Shown here one piece after another: positions 34,001 to 44,370 of a DNA stretch of 64,000 nt. Every line of letters begins with the position of its first letter. Position 1 is the stretch's first letter. The position numbers and the translations under genes were made by a program. A model generated the notes under the pieces. The model was given only the letters and a program-made list of their open reading frames with translations, had not been told where the DNA came from and searched no databases. Where the stretch lies: the NCBI RefSeq assembly GCF_007004625.1, contig NZ_VIFV01000004.1, positions 1-64,000 of the forward strand, written 5' to 3'. This DNA comes from Planococcus salinarum. GTDB lineage: Bacteria; Bacillota; Bacilli; Bacillales_A; Planococcaceae.

Positions 34001-35410
34001 ATGAAAGGTTTCGCAGCAAAAGGTTTTACCTTTTCGGTATCGGTATATGCATTGCTCCATTTCACCACTTACTTTTTTTATAATGAAGCTTTATTCAACG
34101 TTTTATCCATATTGGGGCTGCTGACGCTCATTTTTGCGCTTCTGCTGCTCCCTCTGGCCAAGTTGCAGCTGCCGATTTTCCTGTCGACAATTGCAGTAGC
34201 TGTCCTTGTTGTTACAGGAGATCCTTTGATGGACGGATTGGCTGCAGGCTTTTTACAGATGCGCAGCCTGATTTCATTATTGCTGATTGTTCCGATGATC
34301 AGCTGGGTGTTGAACGAAGAACCTTATATAGATGAAATCATGAGCTATGGCCACAATTTCCTCAATGAAAGCCGGAAGTTTTATCTGGGCCTGACCGGGA
34401 TGACGCAGATTATTTCTCATTTCCTTTTGTTCGGTGCGGTCCCGATGATGTACAGCTTTATTGACACTTTTTTAAAGGAGCAGAAAAGCGAAGCTTGGGA
34501 AAATTTTAAAGGAACTGCGATTTTGCGCGGATTTGCCTTATCGACCTTATGGGTCATCAGCATTCCAAGTTTTATATTCGCGGTAGAGGCGCTGGGAGCG
34601 ACTCTGTGGAAATCAGTCCTATTGGGCTTTGCTGCAGCTGCAGGGGGAAGTCTGCTGGGCACAGCTTTTGCTTACAGGCAGGAAAAAAGAGATCAGGAAA
34701 ACTTTACTGCTGTCCTGCAGACGGAAATAGCCAAGGCGATGAAAAATTCGAGAAATACAGGGAAATGGAATCGCGATGTAGCCGAGTTTGTTTTTCTTTT
34801 CATATCGTTATTCGGCACAATCTTTTTTGTCCAGGGCGTTTGGAACATCGATTTCCTGGTGGCTATCCCACTGGTGATTCTGTTTTGGACATTGTTTTAT
34901 TTCCTGATGAAAAAGCGCATGGGCAGCTATATTGCAGACGGCCGGAATTATTTCTCAACCGGTATTTCCAGGCAGGCGCAGCAGTTCAGTATTTTGTTGT
35001 CTGCCGGCTTGGTAATTTATGCGCTGAATAAATCGGGTACGGGCTCTTATGTCATCGATGGGATGAATTATTTAACTGAAATTGTGCCGTACCTGAACAT
35101 ATTGCTGCTTCTGCCGTTCATCCTGATCCTTCTCGGGTTTGTCGGACTGGGCCCATTGCCGGTCATCGTGCTGGTGACGGGTATTTTGGAAGGGGTGGCC
35201 CTGCCGTATCCACCGGAACTGGTCGTGCTGGCGGTGACATCGGGCAGCGTCATTTCAATCATTCTGTCCCCTTTCGTCATGCCGGTAATTATTCTGAGCA
35301 GTATGAATGGTTTAAGTGGAGTGCGCAATGGCCTTCGTTTCAATTTAAAATACGCCATCGCTTTTTACGTTATGATACAGGTGTTTATCCAGACAAGTAT
35401 TTTACTATAA
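34001..35410 (+). CDS. Polytopic membrane protein of unknown function
   Basis: The 469-residue protein has about twelve hydrophobic segments, a cytoplasmic-looking loop in the middle (residues ~225-255, basic and Gln/Glu-rich AYRQEKRDQENFTAV), and Gly/Pro-rich helix ends such as GFVGLGPLPVIVLVTGILEG near 385, reminiscent of ion-transporter-superfamily hairpins. I cannot name the family. GGAAGAGG precedes its ATG. It is transcribed alone and ends at a strong terminator. Transport of an unknown solute is likely but unproven. Confidence 0.75.
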   Translation: MKGFAAKGFTFSVSVYALLHFTTYFFYNEALFNVLSILGLLTLIFALLLLPLAKLQLPIFLSTIAVAVLVVTGDPLMDGLAAGFLQMRSLISLLLIVPMISWVLNEEPYIDEIMSYGHNFLNESRKFYLGLTGMTQIISHFLLFGAVPMMYSFIDTFLKEQKSEAWENFKGTAILRGFALSTLWVISIPSFIFAVEALGATLWKSVLLGFAAAAGGSLLGTAFAYRQEKRDQENFTAVLQTEIAKAMKNSRNTGKWNRDVAEFVFLFISLFGTIFFVQGVWNIDFLVAIPLVILFWTLFYFLMKKRMGSYIADGRNYFSTGISRQAQQFSILLSAGLVIYALNKSGTGSYVIDGMNYLTEIVPYLNILLLLPFILILLGFVGLGPLPVIVLVTGILEGVALPYPPELVVLAVTSGSVISIILSPFVMPVIILSSMNGLSGVRNGLRFNLKYAIAFYVMIQVFIQTSILL

Positions 35411-35418
35411 TAAAAACG

Positions 35419-35446
35419 AATCCACCCGGGCTGGGTGGATTTTTTA
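35419..35446 (+). terminator. Terminator of the membrane-protein gene
   Basis: AATCCACCC/GGGTGGATT followed by TTTT. Confidence 0.88.
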
Positions 35447-35544
35447 CGGTTGGCGGGAAGTGGGTGTTTTGGTAGGCTGTATATAACTTCGACCGAATTT
35501 AACTGAAAACGGAAAGTGGAGAATTCAAAAAAGGAGGAATTTCT

Positions 35545-36591
35545 TTGGCTGTTCTTTATTTGCTAACAGGTTCTTACGCAGGGCGGGAAGAGAAAGGCAT
35601 CAAGCTGTGGCAGTTTGACACGGATTCGGGGGCATTGGAGCAAGTGGATGGAGTCAGCGGGATTGCGCGTCCGTCATTTTTAGCCATTCATCCGACAGGA
35701 GAAATGTTTGTGTCGGGCAGCGAAGATTTCAACGGGGAGCTTGCATCTTTCGAAATGGATTGGGAGAGCGGGAAGATTGCGGAGTGCAGCCGGCGGGATG
35801 GCAACGGGGATCATCCCGCTTATGTGACGATTGACCGGAGCGGCGAATGGTTGCTGTCTGTGAATTATTCCGGTGGCAATGTGAATGTCTTCCGGCTCCC
35901 ACAAGACAGGACGATCGGGGAACAGACCGATTCTGTGCAGCACGAAGGTTCGGGACCGAACAAGGAAAGGCAGGATGCAGCTCACCCGCATTCCGTTATC
36001 CAGGTTCCGGAAAGGGATCTGTTCGCCGTCTCAGACCTTGGAACAGATGCAATCTATTTTTACCAGCTTCATCCGGAGAGTGGAAAGCTCTCGCTGCACC
36101 AGGCGCTCCATGCAGAAGGAGGAAGTGGACCGAGACATCTGGCGTACCATCCGGACTTGCCGGTGTTCTACTCGCTGGGGGAACTGAGCTCCACAATAAC
36201 GGTCTACTCTTTCAATCCCGATGATAGTATTGATCAGATGCAGCGCGTGTCGCTCCTGCCTGCGGGATATAAAGGGGAAAATACTGCAGCGGAAGTGGCA
36301 GTGTCTGAAGACGGAAAAATCCTCTACGCATCAAACAGGGGACATGACAGCATCGTCTCTTTTGAAATCGGTGAAGACGGCAGACTGCAGAATCCCGAAT
36401 TCACCAGCAGCGGAGGACAGGGCCCGCGTCATTTCACACTTGTCCCGGGCGGAGACTGGCTGATCGTGGCCAATGAAAAATCCGATTCCCTCACCGTCTT
36501 GAAACTGGAAAGCGGCCGGCCGGTCGGGCTGGTACAGGAAGTGGAAACGGACTCACCGGTCTGTGTGAAATTCATCGAGCGAATCAAATAA
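35545..36591 (+). CDS. pgl: Lactonase family beta-propeller (6-phosphogluconolactonase, YkgB-like)
   Basis: The 348-residue seven-bladed propeller has the Lactonase (Pfam-type) signatures RPSFLAIHPTGEMFVSGSED near residue 35, DAAHPHSVIQVPERDLFAVS near 143 (His and Asp of the active site region), GSGPRHLAYHPDLPVFYSLG near 195 and GQGPRHFTLVPGGDWLIVAN near 291, quoted in parts. In Bacillus it hydrolyses 6-phosphogluconolactone in the pentose phosphate pathway. The start is TTG 35545, 8 bp after AAGGAGG. It is monocistronic. Confidence 0.88.
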   Translation: MAVLYLLTGSYAGREEKGIKLWQFDTDSGALEQVDGVSGIARPSFLAIHPTGEMFVSGSEDFNGELASFEMDWESGKIAECSRRDGNGDHPAYVTIDRSGEWLLSVNYSGGNVNVFRLPQDRTIGEQTDSVQHEGSGPNKERQDAAHPHSVIQVPERDLFAVSDLGTDAIYFYQLHPESGKLSLHQALHAEGGSGPRHLAYHPDLPVFYSLGELSSTITVYSFNPDDSIDQMQRVSLLPAGYKGENTAAEVAVSEDGKILYASNRGHDSIVSFEIGEDGRLQNPEFTSSGGQGPRHFTLVPGGDWLIVANEKSDSLTVLKLESGRPVGLVQEVETDSPVCVKFIERIK

Positions 36592-36629
36592 AAACAGGCA
36601 TCGGACAAAAAATCCGGTGCCTGTTTTTT
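36592..36629 (+). terminator. pgl terminator
   Basis: AAAACAGGCATCGGA/TCCGGTGCCTGTTTT plus T-run. Confidence 0.88.
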
Positions 36630-36763
36630 GTTGAGAAAGAGGATGTTGCCATATAAGCGATATTCCGCAAAACCGCTTCGAAGACATCGGCCGACGCTTG
36701 CGAGGCTAAGTCTTTACGACGAAGCAGCGCAGCAATGCGAGAGCACGATTTGTTTCTCCACAT
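36630..36763. repeat. Mosaic intergenic repeat, related to 14213-14583
   Basis: GCGATATTCCGCAAAACCGC matches 14237-14257, and GACGAAGCAGCGCAGCAATG is an inverted form of the GCATCGCTGCGCTAGCTTCG block found at 14290 and 49500. Confidence 0.55.
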
Positions 36764-37093
36764 TCACCAATCCTCTGATTCTTTTTCGATCACGCCGAAT
36801 TCTTTTAAGATGCTGGTAAACCGGCTTTCGTTGTTGCTTTTAAAAGCTTCTGCGGTGCAATCTGAATGCGGGGGGTACTCCAACTCTTTTGCCTGCGCCA
36901 GCGTCGACTCTTCGAGAAAATTCGTTGCGTCCGCTTCCTGGAAACAGGAAGGAGCGATATACGTCCGGTAGGTGTGCTCCAAAACAACACGCGTGTTGGG
37001 GGGAGGAACATTTTCGCGCGGCACGAAAAGAAAAATCAGGAACGCCGTTGCAGCTAAAATGCTGAGTATGACCCAGATGTTCATTTTCTGCAT
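36764..37093 (-). CDS. Membrane-anchored small protein cotranscribed with Sco
   Basis: The 109-residue protein has one N-terminal helix (WVILSILAATAFLIFLFVP, about 6-24) and an extracytoplasmic-looking domain with two cysteines (APSCFQEADA near residue 50 and PHSDCTAEAF near 79). I do not recognise the family. Its ATG lies 3 bp after the sco stop with GGAGG inside the end of sco, so the two are translationally coupled. A helper role in copper delivery or cytochrome oxidase assembly is a reasonable inference from context only. Confidence 0.68.
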   Translation of the reverse strand: MQKMNIWVILSILAATAFLIFLFVPRENVPPPNTRVVLEHTYRTYIAPSCFQEADATNFLEESTLAQAKELEYPPHSDCTAEAFKSNNESRFTSILKEFGVIEKESEDW

Positions 37094-37096
37094 CGG

Positions 37097-37675
37097 TCAG
37101 TCCTCCGCCGACAGAATTTCAATATCGTTGATGATTTCTTCGACAGGAGGATCGATGCCATCGTAGAATTTCCGGACGACGCCGTCGCGGTCGACGAGGT
37201 AAAAGGAGGTGCCGTGGACAACCTGATCTTCATTTTCCGGTTTTCTGGCAACGGTCTTGAAACTCTCCATTGCAAACTCGTCGATTTTTTCAGGTGAATA
37301 GCCGGTCAATAGATCCCAGCTGTTCAGATCCGCTCCGTAACTTTCGGCGTAGGATTTTAACACTTCAGGACTGTCAATCGTGGGGTCGACACTGAAGGAA
37401 ACGATTCTTACATCCAGTCCCTCCTGCGCTATTTGTTTCTGGAGCCCGGTCATGTTCGCCATCATCGGCAGGCAGACGGTTGTACAATTGGTGAATACGA
37501 AATCTGCGAGCCAAATTTCCCCTTCGAGATCGTCGAGGCCGACCTCTTCATTCTCCTGATTGATGAAAGTGAATTCTTCTATTTCCCAACTGACGGAATC
37601 TTTTATTTCCTGGCCGCATCCGGCTAAGAAAAGGCTTAAGGTTAATATGAGGGCAAACCATTTGGTTTTCAGCAA
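37097..37675 (-). CDS. SCO1/SenC family copper chaperone lipoprotein
   Basis: The 192-residue lipoprotein has lipobox FLAGC (Cys near residue 20) and a thioredoxin-like Sco domain with the copper-binding pair in FVFTNCTTVCLPMMANM (CxxxC, near 62-66) and the distal His in VVHGTSFYLVDRDG near 153. All three ligands are present. Such proteins load the CuA centre of cytochrome c oxidase on the outside of the membrane (B. subtilis YpmQ). It leads a two-gene leftward unit with the small anchored protein. Confidence 0.9.
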   Translation of the reverse strand: MLKTKWFALILTLSLFLAGCGQEIKDSVSWEIEEFTFINQENEEVGLDDLEGEIWLADFVFTNCTTVCLPMMANMTGLQKQIAQEGLDVRIVSFSVDPTIDSPEVLKSYAESYGADLNSWDLLTGYSPEKIDEFAMESFKTVARKPENEDQVVHGTSFYLVDRDGVVRKFYDGIDPPVEEIINDIEILSAED

Positions 37676-37938
37676 GACTACCCGTCCTTTCTGAATCTTT
37701 CCTGAATCTTTCTAAGCGTAGTAGATATAATGGTGGCTAACAAGTACCAGAATTCAAAAACATGTGTAAATATTTCGAACGGCCGGAAAAGGTCAGCAGG
37801 AATGCCGGAGCTTGGAATGTAAAGTGACCGAAAACAAAGTTTACGAATAATTTAGTCAATTTACAGAGGATTTTCAATAGGCGTGTAGAATCTACTAAAG
37901 ATAGATAATAAAGGAAGGCGATGCCAGGAGGTGGTTTC

Positions 37939-39822
37939 ATGATTATCCGGGAGGAGAAGTTGACAGTAGCTAAATTAAAGGATTTTCATAATGGCCTTAT
38001 GACCGATGCCTATCTTTACTTCGGAGCAAAGGTCGAAGCGGGAGAAACATCCTTTACGCTATGGGTACCGGATGTTGAAGGGGTTACGGTTGTTGCATTT
38101 GCCCCGCAGACCAATGAAAGAAAATCTTACGGGATGAACAGGCTGCCGTATGATGAGACTGTCTGGCAAACAAATATCCTTGAAGATCTGACAGGCTATT
38201 CATATGTCTACGAAATATTGTTGAAGAATGGGGAACTGCTTGAGAAATCCGATCCCTATGCCAGGCAAGGGGAAATGCGGCCGAAAACGAAGTCAGTAAT
38301 TCCCGGAAAATCGCGGCATGAATGGAAAGAAACAATTTTGCATGCAAAAAAGACAATCACTGAAAACCATTTTGAAAAGCCGATGGCGATTTATGAGCTG
38401 CATATCGGTACATGGAAACGGAATGAGCAGGGAGGTTTCTTGAATTATCGGGAACTGGCCGCAGAATTGGTACCTTACGTAAAAAATATGGGCTTTACAC
38501 ATATCGAAATCATGCCGATTACAGAACATCCGCTCGATGAATCCTGGGGGTATCAGGCAACCGGCTATTTCGCGCCGACAATCCGTTATGGTTCAGCGGA
38601 TGACTTGAAGTATTTCATTTCAGTTTGTGCGGAGAATGGAATTGGCCTTTTTCTGGACTGGATTCCCGGACATTTCTGCAGCGATGTCTTCGCGCTGTCC
38701 CTATTCAACGGCAAGGCGCTTTACGAAGAAGCGAGGGAAGAACGGAGAGTGAACCTCGATTGGGGCACCTTGAATTTTGATGTTCGGAGGGGCGAAGTGG
38801 TCAGTTTTCTGTTGTCGAGTGCCCATTACTGGGTAAGGGAATTCAAATTTGACGGCTTCCGCATGGATGCCGTAATCACGCAGCTTTTTATCCCGAACGC
38901 TGAAACACGAACTTTTAATGAGGAAGGAAAAACCTTTTTAAGAAAACTGACCGCCAGTCTGAAAAATGAATTTCCCCAGGTTATTCTGGTTGCCGAAGAT
39001 GCCTGGGATCATCCGAAAGTTACACATTCAATAGAGGAGAACGGAATCGGCTTTGACTATAAATGGAATTTCGGCTGGATGCACGACACACTTGAATACA
39101 TGAAAAAGCCTCCAGCGGAGCGGCCGGAAAACCACCGCCAGATAAATTTTTCACTCGTGTACCATTACGATGAGCGCTATATATTGGCTCTGTCACATGA
39201 CGAAGTTGTGCACGGGGAAAAATCATTATTGAATAAATTGCCGGGTCCACTTAGGGAGAAGTTTGCTCAATTGCGGCTGTTGCTGGGGTTTTGGATAACT
39301 CATCCGGGCAAGAAACTGCTGTTTATGGGGCAGGAATTCGGCCATTCAAGAGAATGGGATTTTACATCTGAAATGGATTGGGATTCACTGGAGTCGGAAC
39401 CGCAACACCTGGCTGCCATTTTTATGAGTGATTTGTTGGACTTTTATAAGAATGAGGGTGCGTTGCATCAAATGGATAATGACCCAAAAGGTTTTATCTG
39501 GCTGGACGCGGATAATCATGAACAAAGCGTGGCTTCTTTTATACGGCGGGGAAGGAATCCTGAGGATGAATGTGTCGTTCTCTGCAATTTCTCGAATAAT
39601 GACTACCCTCAGTTCCGGGTGGGTGTGCCGCAGGCCGGAAACTATCAACAAGTCTTCTCGAGTGCGGCTGCCAAATACGGCGGCATGGAAGAAAACACTG
39701 CCATCACAGCATCAGCTGATGATATCCCGGCGGACGGACAGGAAAGGTCGATGACTATCCAGTTGCCTCTGTTTACAATATGTATCTGGAAATTGATGGA
39801 GAAAGGGAGCGAATTGGATTGA
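37939..39822 (+). CDS. glgB: 1,4-alpha-glucan branching enzyme
   Basis: The 627-residue enzyme has an N-terminal CBM48 domain and a GH13 barrel with the four regions visible: [11 protein letters not shown] near residue 233, [12 protein letters not shown] near 308 (nucleophile Asp), LVAEDAW near 352 (acid Glu) and [14 protein letters not shown] near 416. It introduces alpha-1,6 branches into glycogen. AGGAGG sets ATG 37939 over 37921. It opens the operon glgB-glgC-glgD-glgA with 4-bp overlap into glgC. Confidence 0.93.
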   Translation: MIIREEKLTVAKLKDFHNGLMTDAYLYFGAKVEAGETSFTLWVPDVEGVTVVAFAPQTNERKSYGMNRLPYDETVWQTNILEDLTGYSYVYEILLKNGELLEKSDPYARQGEMRPKTKSVIPGKSRHEWKETILHAKKTITENHFEKPMAIYELHIGTWKRNEQGGFLNYRELAAELVPYVKNMGFTHIEIMPITEHPLDESWGYQATGYFAPTIRYGSADDLKYFISVCAENGIGLFLDWIPGHFCSDVFALSLFNGKALYEEAREERRVNLDWGTLNFDVRRGEVVSFLLSSAHYWVREFKFDGFRMDAVITQLFIPNAETRTFNEEGKTFLRKLTASLKNEFPQVILVAEDAWDHPKVTHSIEENGIGFDYKWNFGWMHDTLEYMKKPPAERPENHRQINFSLVYHYDERYILALSHDEVVHGEKSLLNKLPGPLREKFAQLRLLLGFWITHPGKKLLFMGQEFGHSREWDFTSEMDWDSLESEPQHLAAIFMSDLLDFYKNEGALHQMDNDPKGFIWLDADNHEQSVASFIRRGRNPEDECVVLCNFSNNDYPQFRVGVPQAGNYQQVFSSAAAKYGGMEENTAITASADDIPADGQERSMTIQLPLFTICIWKLMEKGSELD

Positions 39823-40985
39823 AAAAACAGATTGTTGCAATGCTGTTGGCCGGCGGACAAGGGACACGGCTGAAAGAATTGACCTATACAGTTGCCAAGC
39901 CAGCGATTCCGTTTGGCGGTAAATACCGCATCATAGATTTTCCGTTATCCAATTGCACGAACTCAGATATCCAGACAGTAGGCGTTTTAACTCAATATCA
40001 GCCCCATCTCTTACACCAATATATCGGTCTCGGCACACCATGGGATCTTGACCGGAGAAATGGCGGTGTAACGATGCTTCCACCCTATGCGGAAGCGGAT
40101 GGCATAAAATGGTACGACGGAACAGCCAATGCAATTTTTCAGAATTTGAAGTTTCTGGAAGCCCACGATCCGGAATACGTATTGATTCTGTCAGGAGATC
40201 ATATTTATAAAATGAATTATGGAACGATGCTTGAATACCATAAAAACCAGCAGGCGGATGTGACCATTTCAGTTGTTGAAGTGCCATGGGAAGAAGCCAG
40301 CCGTTTCGGCCTCATGGAAACAGATGAAGAGATGCGGGTCACAAAATTTGTGGAAAAACCCGAGAATCCGAAAAGTAATCTGGCATCGATGGGCGTCTAT
40401 ATTTTTAAGTATGAAAAACTGAAGCAATACCTGATCAGCGATTTGAAAACAGAAGGTTCGACCCATGATTTCGGGAAAGATATTATTCCGGCGATGCTTG
40501 AAAATGAAGAAAAATTGATGGCATACCGCTATAAAGGATATTGGAAAGATGTCGGAACGGTGGAAAGCCTCTGGGAATCGAATATGGATTTGCTGGATCC
40601 TGACTCTGGACTGGTGCTCCACGATTCGGCATGGAGAATCTTTTCGTCCAATCCCCAGCTTCCTCCGCAGGTTGTGACGGCGACTTGCGACATTCAGGAT
40701 TCTCTTGTAAATGAAGGGTGCATCATCGAAGGGAAAGTCCGGAGGTCCATTATTTCGCAGGATGTTCATATTAAAGAAGGCGCTGAAGTGGATGAATGCG
40801 TCGTAATGGCGGGAACGGTTATTGGAGCTGGTGCGAAAATCAGGCGCGCAATCATTACGCCTGACCTGGACATTCCCGTCAATTTTGAATTGCAGAAAAA
40901 AGATGGGGAAATTACGCTTTTGACAGAGCAAACCATAGGGAATTGGAAAGGGCGTGAAGACAATGCGTTTAGCCGCGGTAATTGA
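39819..40985 (+). CDS. glgC: Glucose-1-phosphate adenylyltransferase catalytic subunit
   Basis: The 388-residue nucleotidyltransferase begins [20 protein letters not shown] (signature GGxGTRL) and has [20 protein letters not shown] near residue 27, [11 protein letters not shown] near 100, [13 protein letters not shown] near 121, and a C-terminal left-handed beta-helix of hexapeptide repeats. It makes ADP-glucose. The start is TTG 39819 sharing TTGA with the glgB stop, preceded by AAAGGGAG. It works with GlgD as in B. subtilis. Confidence 0.93.
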   Translation: MKKQIVAMLLAGGQGTRLKELTYTVAKPAIPFGGKYRIIDFPLSNCTNSDIQTVGVLTQYQPHLLHQYIGLGTPWDLDRRNGGVTMLPPYAEADGIKWYDGTANAIFQNLKFLEAHDPEYVLILSGDHIYKMNYGTMLEYHKNQQADVTISVVEVPWEEASRFGLMETDEEMRVTKFVEKPENPKSNLASMGVYIFKYEKLKQYLISDLKTEGSTHDFGKDIIPAMLENEEKLMAYRYKGYWKDVGTVESLWESNMDLLDPDSGLVLHDSAWRIFSSNPQLPPQVVTATCDIQDSLVNEGCIIEGKVRRSIISQDVHIKEGAEVDECVVMAGTVIGAGAKIRRAIITPDLDIPVNFELQKKDGEITLLTEQTIGNWKGREDNAFSRGN

Positions 40986-41985
40986 TGCGACAGTGAATAT
41001 TCCGGGTTTGAAAGAATTATCGATGTACAGATCTTCGGCCTCAATTCCTTTTGCCGGAAGATATCGTTTAATCGACTTTGCATTATCCAATATTGTAAAT
41101 TCGAATATCGGCTCCGTAGGGATTTTCGCACCTGAAGGGAGCATTTCCCTGCTCGACCATATTGGCAAAGGCAAAAGCTGGGACCTTGACCGGCGACGAA
41201 ACGGCCTTTTCTTCCTTCCCACATCACAGCGTGGAGGCGATCAATTGAGTGTGGGTGCATTTGCCGCGCTGGAAGATCACCTGAGTTTCTTCAAGAAAAG
41301 TACGCAGTCCCATGTCCTGGTGACCAGTGCCTTTTCCATCTCACAACTTGATTACACCGATATGCTCGCAGCCCATTTGGCTTCCGGCGTGGACATCACT
41401 GAGGCAGTGAGGGATGGAGACTGCATGAAATCCTATATCTTATCCAAAGATTTACTATTGCAGATGATTAAGGGGTTTCGGGAAAATCGGGTAGTCAGTG
41501 TAGAAGATGTTGTAAATTTGAAAAAGAAACCATATTCTTTTGCTCAATACGAGTACGATGGCTATTTTGTCTTTATCGATTCAATGGAAAGCTATTTCAA
41601 TGAATCAATGGCTTTACTTGCGGAAAAAGACTGGCGTGCCCTGTTTTTGCCGGAACGGCCGATTTACACGAAAGTCAAAGATGAACCACCAACGAAGTAT
41701 CTGAAAGGATCGTCGGTTAAAAGGTGCCTGGTAGCGAACGGCAGCATGCTCGGGGGGAAAGTGACAGACAGCATTCTCGGACGTGCTGTAGAAATTGGCA
41801 AAAACTCAAAACTTGATAAATGCATTATCATGCAAAAATGTGTGGTAGAAGAAAATTGTGATCTGCTGTATGTGATTGCAGATAAGGATGTGTATATCAA
41901 AGCGGGAAGTGTCGTCCACGGGACGAAAGAAAAACCGGTAGTCATCCGGAAAGGCAGTGTGGTAGGGGAAGGGGATGTGATATGA
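40963..41985 (+). CDS. glgD: ADP-glucose pyrophosphorylase regulatory subunit GlgD
   Basis: The 340-residue protein is GlgC-like ([17 protein letters not shown] near residue 25, [14 protein letters not shown] near 72) but lacks the GGxGTRL nucleotide motif at its N-terminus, as GlgD subunits do. It tunes GlgC activity. ATG 40963, spaced from GGAAAGGG, is chosen over GTG 40954; either overlaps the end of glgC. Its stop overlaps the glgA start by 4 bp (ATGA). Confidence 0.9.
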   Translation: MRLAAVIDATVNIPGLKELSMYRSSASIPFAGRYRLIDFALSNIVNSNIGSVGIFAPEGSISLLDHIGKGKSWDLDRRRNGLFFLPTSQRGGDQLSVGAFAALEDHLSFFKKSTQSHVLVTSAFSISQLDYTDMLAAHLASGVDITEAVRDGDCMKSYILSKDLLLQMIKGFRENRVVSVEDVVNLKKKPYSFAQYEYDGYFVFIDSMESYFNESMALLAEKDWRALFLPERPIYTKVKDEPPTKYLKGSSVKRCLVANGSMLGGKVTDSILGRAVEIGKNSKLDKCIIMQKCVVEENCDLLYVIADKDVYIKAGSVVHGTKEKPVVIRKGSVVGEGDVI

Positions 41986-43421
41986 AAATTGTTATGGCTG
42001 CGGCGGAATGTGTACCTTTCGCCAAAACCGGAGGCCTCGCTGATGTAATCGGGGCATTGCCGAAGGAATTGGCCGATTTTGGGCATGATGTTACTGTATT
42101 CATGCCCAAATACGCCTTGATACCGGAAAAATTCGTTCAGGAATTCTCATTGCTTGAAGAAATTGCCGTCCCTTTTTCCGGCGAGCAAAAAATATGCGGC
42201 GTCTACGAATATACAAACGAAAATGTGCGTTACCTTTTCCTTGGGAACCGTGAATATTACGAGCGGTCTGAAATATACGGCCAGGCTGATGACGGAGAAC
42301 GATTCGGCTTTTTTAATGCTGCGGTACTAACCGTGATGGTACAAATGGAACTTGAAGCGGATATTATCCATGTCCATGACTGGCATGCTGCGGTTATCCC
42401 TTTCTTACTGAAAACGGACAGCAGATTCAAACCGCTCGGAGCAGCAGGCAAAACGGTCTTGACGATTCACAATCTCCAGTTTCAGGGCAGTTTCCAGAAA
42501 TCGGTCTTCACTGATGGATTCGGGCTGGAAGAAACTCAGTTTGAGGCCGGGGCGATTGAATGGAACGGCCGGTATAATATGCTGAAAACCGGCATTTTAT
42601 ACGCCGACAAAGTGACGACAGTAAGTCCGTCCTACCGGGATGAAATTATGACTTCGCAATACGGGGAAGGACTGGAACAAGTTCTGCAAAAACGGGAAGA
42701 GGATCTGGTTGGCATCCTGAATGGCCTGGATACCGATTTTTATAACCCCGCCACGGATTTGGCGATTGAAATGGAGTTTGATCAATCGTCCATCGAAGGC
42801 AAGGCGGTGAATAAACGTTCCGCTCAATCCATGATGGGCTTGCCAGTTAAAGGGAATGTTCCATTAACCTTGATGGTTTCCCGGCTTGCGGGTCAAAAAG
42901 GAATCGACATTTTGGAAGACGCGTTGCCGAAATTGCTGGAATCCCATGATATGCAGTTTGTTTTGCTGGGTTCCGGAGAAGCGAAATTCGAAGAATTCTT
43001 TCGGGGATTGGCTCGGCAGCATCCCGAAAAAGTGGCGGTAAGGATCGGCTTCGATGAAAACCTGGCACATCAGCTATATGCAGGTGCCGACATTTTCCTA
43101 ATGCCGTCGCATTTTGAGCCCTGCGGCTTGAGCCAGCTCATATCCATGCGATATGGCACGGTTCCGGTAGCAAACAAGACGGGCGGCTTGAAAGATACAA
43201 TCGTCGAATATGACCGCCGTACGAAGAGAGGCAACGGATTTCTGAGTGATTTCGCGCGGAACTCCCCTTTTGCCGAAGCAGTGGAGCGGGCACTGACGCT
43301 TTACCAGGAATCTGAACATTGGGACACACTCAAGCAAAATGGCATGAAAGCGGACTATTCCTGGAAACAAGCGGCCGGAATATACGCAGAGCTTTATCAG
43401 AAATTGGTAAAAGGAAGGTGA
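41982..43421 (+). CDS. glgA: Glycogen synthase (ADP-glucose type)
   Basis: The 479-residue GT5 enzyme has the start [20 protein letters not shown] (KTGGL nucleotide-sugar motif), DIIHVHDWHAAVIPFLLK near residue 127, TVLTIHNLQFQG near 156, and the C-terminal FEPCGLSQLISMRYGTVPVA with KTGGLKDTI near 395. It elongates glycogen from ADP-glucose. It ends the synthetic part of the operon; the usual next gene glgP is absent and an SDR gene follows after 4 bp. Confidence 0.93.
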   Translation: MKIVMAAAECVPFAKTGGLADVIGALPKELADFGHDVTVFMPKYALIPEKFVQEFSLLEEIAVPFSGEQKICGVYEYTNENVRYLFLGNREYYERSEIYGQADDGERFGFFNAAVLTVMVQMELEADIIHVHDWHAAVIPFLLKTDSRFKPLGAAGKTVLTIHNLQFQGSFQKSVFTDGFGLEETQFEAGAIEWNGRYNMLKTGILYADKVTTVSPSYRDEIMTSQYGEGLEQVLQKREEDLVGILNGLDTDFYNPATDLAIEMEFDQSSIEGKAVNKRSAQSMMGLPVKGNVPLTLMVSRLAGQKGIDILEDALPKLLESHDMQFVLLGSGEAKFEEFFRGLARQHPEKVAVRIGFDENLAHQLYAGADIFLMPSHFEPCGLSQLISMRYGTVPVANKTGGLKDTIVEYDRRTKRGNGFLSDFARNSPFAEAVERALTLYQESEHWDTLKQNGMKADYSWKQAAGIYAELYQKLVKGR

Positions 43422-43425
43422 TTCC

Positions 43426-44235
43426 ATGAATGACAAATCCTTCGATAATACGGATTTGACTGACTATAAAGCAAGTGGGGTCCTTGAGGGGAAGGTCGCC
43501 ATCATTACCGGCGCCAGCAGCGGCATCGGCCAGGCGGTGGCGATTGCCTACGCTAAAGAGGGCGCAAAGGTTATCATTGGTTACAAAGGCAACGAAGCCG
43601 GAGCAGAAGCGACGCTTGATCTTATTCAGAAATACGGCGGGACTGCAAAAGCGTTTCAAGGCGATCTGGGGAAGTCGACTGAATGCGACAAACTGGTCCA
43701 GTTTACGCTGGATGCCTACGGCGCAATCGATGTGGTGGTCAATAATGCGGGCTATCAATACCCGCAGACTTCTCCGCTCGATATAAGCGATGAACAATTG
43801 CTGAAGACATTCGAAATAAAGGCTTTCGCGATGTTCTATCTGGTCAGGGCTGCTTTGCCGCACCTGAAAAAGGGCGCGCGCATCATCAACACAGCATCCA
43901 TCAACGCCTACCGTGGCCACTCCGATCTGATCGATTATTCGGGTGCGAACGGCGCGATGGTGGCGATGACGCGTTCACTGGCACGGCGGCTTGTCCGGGA
44001 AGAGATTGCGGTGAACGGCATCGCGCCAGGTCCCATCTGGACACCTTTGATCACCAAAACATTTGGTGATCTGAACCCTGACGTTGCGGATGACTTTGGT
44101 GAAGATGTCCCGGCAGGCCGCCCGGGACAACCGTATGAACTGGTGAAAGCGTATGTGTTTTTGGCAGACCCGCAAAATTCCTATATGACAGGGCAGTTTC
44201 TCCATATGAACGGCGGAGATTATATGTCGACATAA
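43426..44235 (+). CDS. SDR oxidoreductase (YdaD/YhxC-type) at the end of the glg operon
   Basis: The 269-residue classical SDR has GKVAIITGASSGIGQAVAIA near residue 22 (TGxxxGIG), VVNNAGYQYPQ near 104, the catalytic Ser in NTASINAYRGH, YSGANGAM near 164 and the PGPIWTPL lid region. The usual YxxxK appears as YSGAN, so the catalytic Lys is replaced by Asn, an oddity to confirm. B. subtilis relatives are SigB-dependent general-stress reductases. It begins 4 bp after glgA with AAGGAAGGTG inside glgA's end, so it is translated from the glycogen mRNA, and it ends at a terminator. Confidence 0.83.
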   Translation: MNDKSFDNTDLTDYKASGVLEGKVAIITGASSGIGQAVAIAYAKEGAKVIIGYKGNEAGAEATLDLIQKYGGTAKAFQGDLGKSTECDKLVQFTLDAYGAIDVVVNNAGYQYPQTSPLDISDEQLLKTFEIKAFAMFYLVRAALPHLKKGARIINTASINAYRGHSDLIDYSGANGAMVAMTRSLARRLVREEIAVNGIAPGPIWTPLITKTFGDLNPDVADDFGEDVPAGRPGQPYELVKAYVFLADPQNSYMTGQFLHMNGGDYMST

Positions 44236-44244
44236 CATCACAGT

Positions 44245-44279
44245 CCGGCAGGGGCACAACCTTTCTGCCGGCTTTTTTG
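44245..44279 (+). terminator. Terminator of the glg operon
   Basis: CCGGCAGG/CCTTTCTGCCGG region forms a 7-8-bp stem followed by TTTTTTG. Confidence 0.78.
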
Positions 44280-44370
44280 TTGCTCCCGTATTTACGGCAC
44301 TTATACTCTGGGCGCTATCCGTTTCAGCGAGCGCTGTGATAAAATTCACTGTGAATGAGGGAGTGAGTTT

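Noticed and set aside
40269-41222. 317-codon minus-strand frame across glgC/glgD
   Set aside because: It covers two clearly real overlapping genes on the other strand and encodes no recognisable domain.
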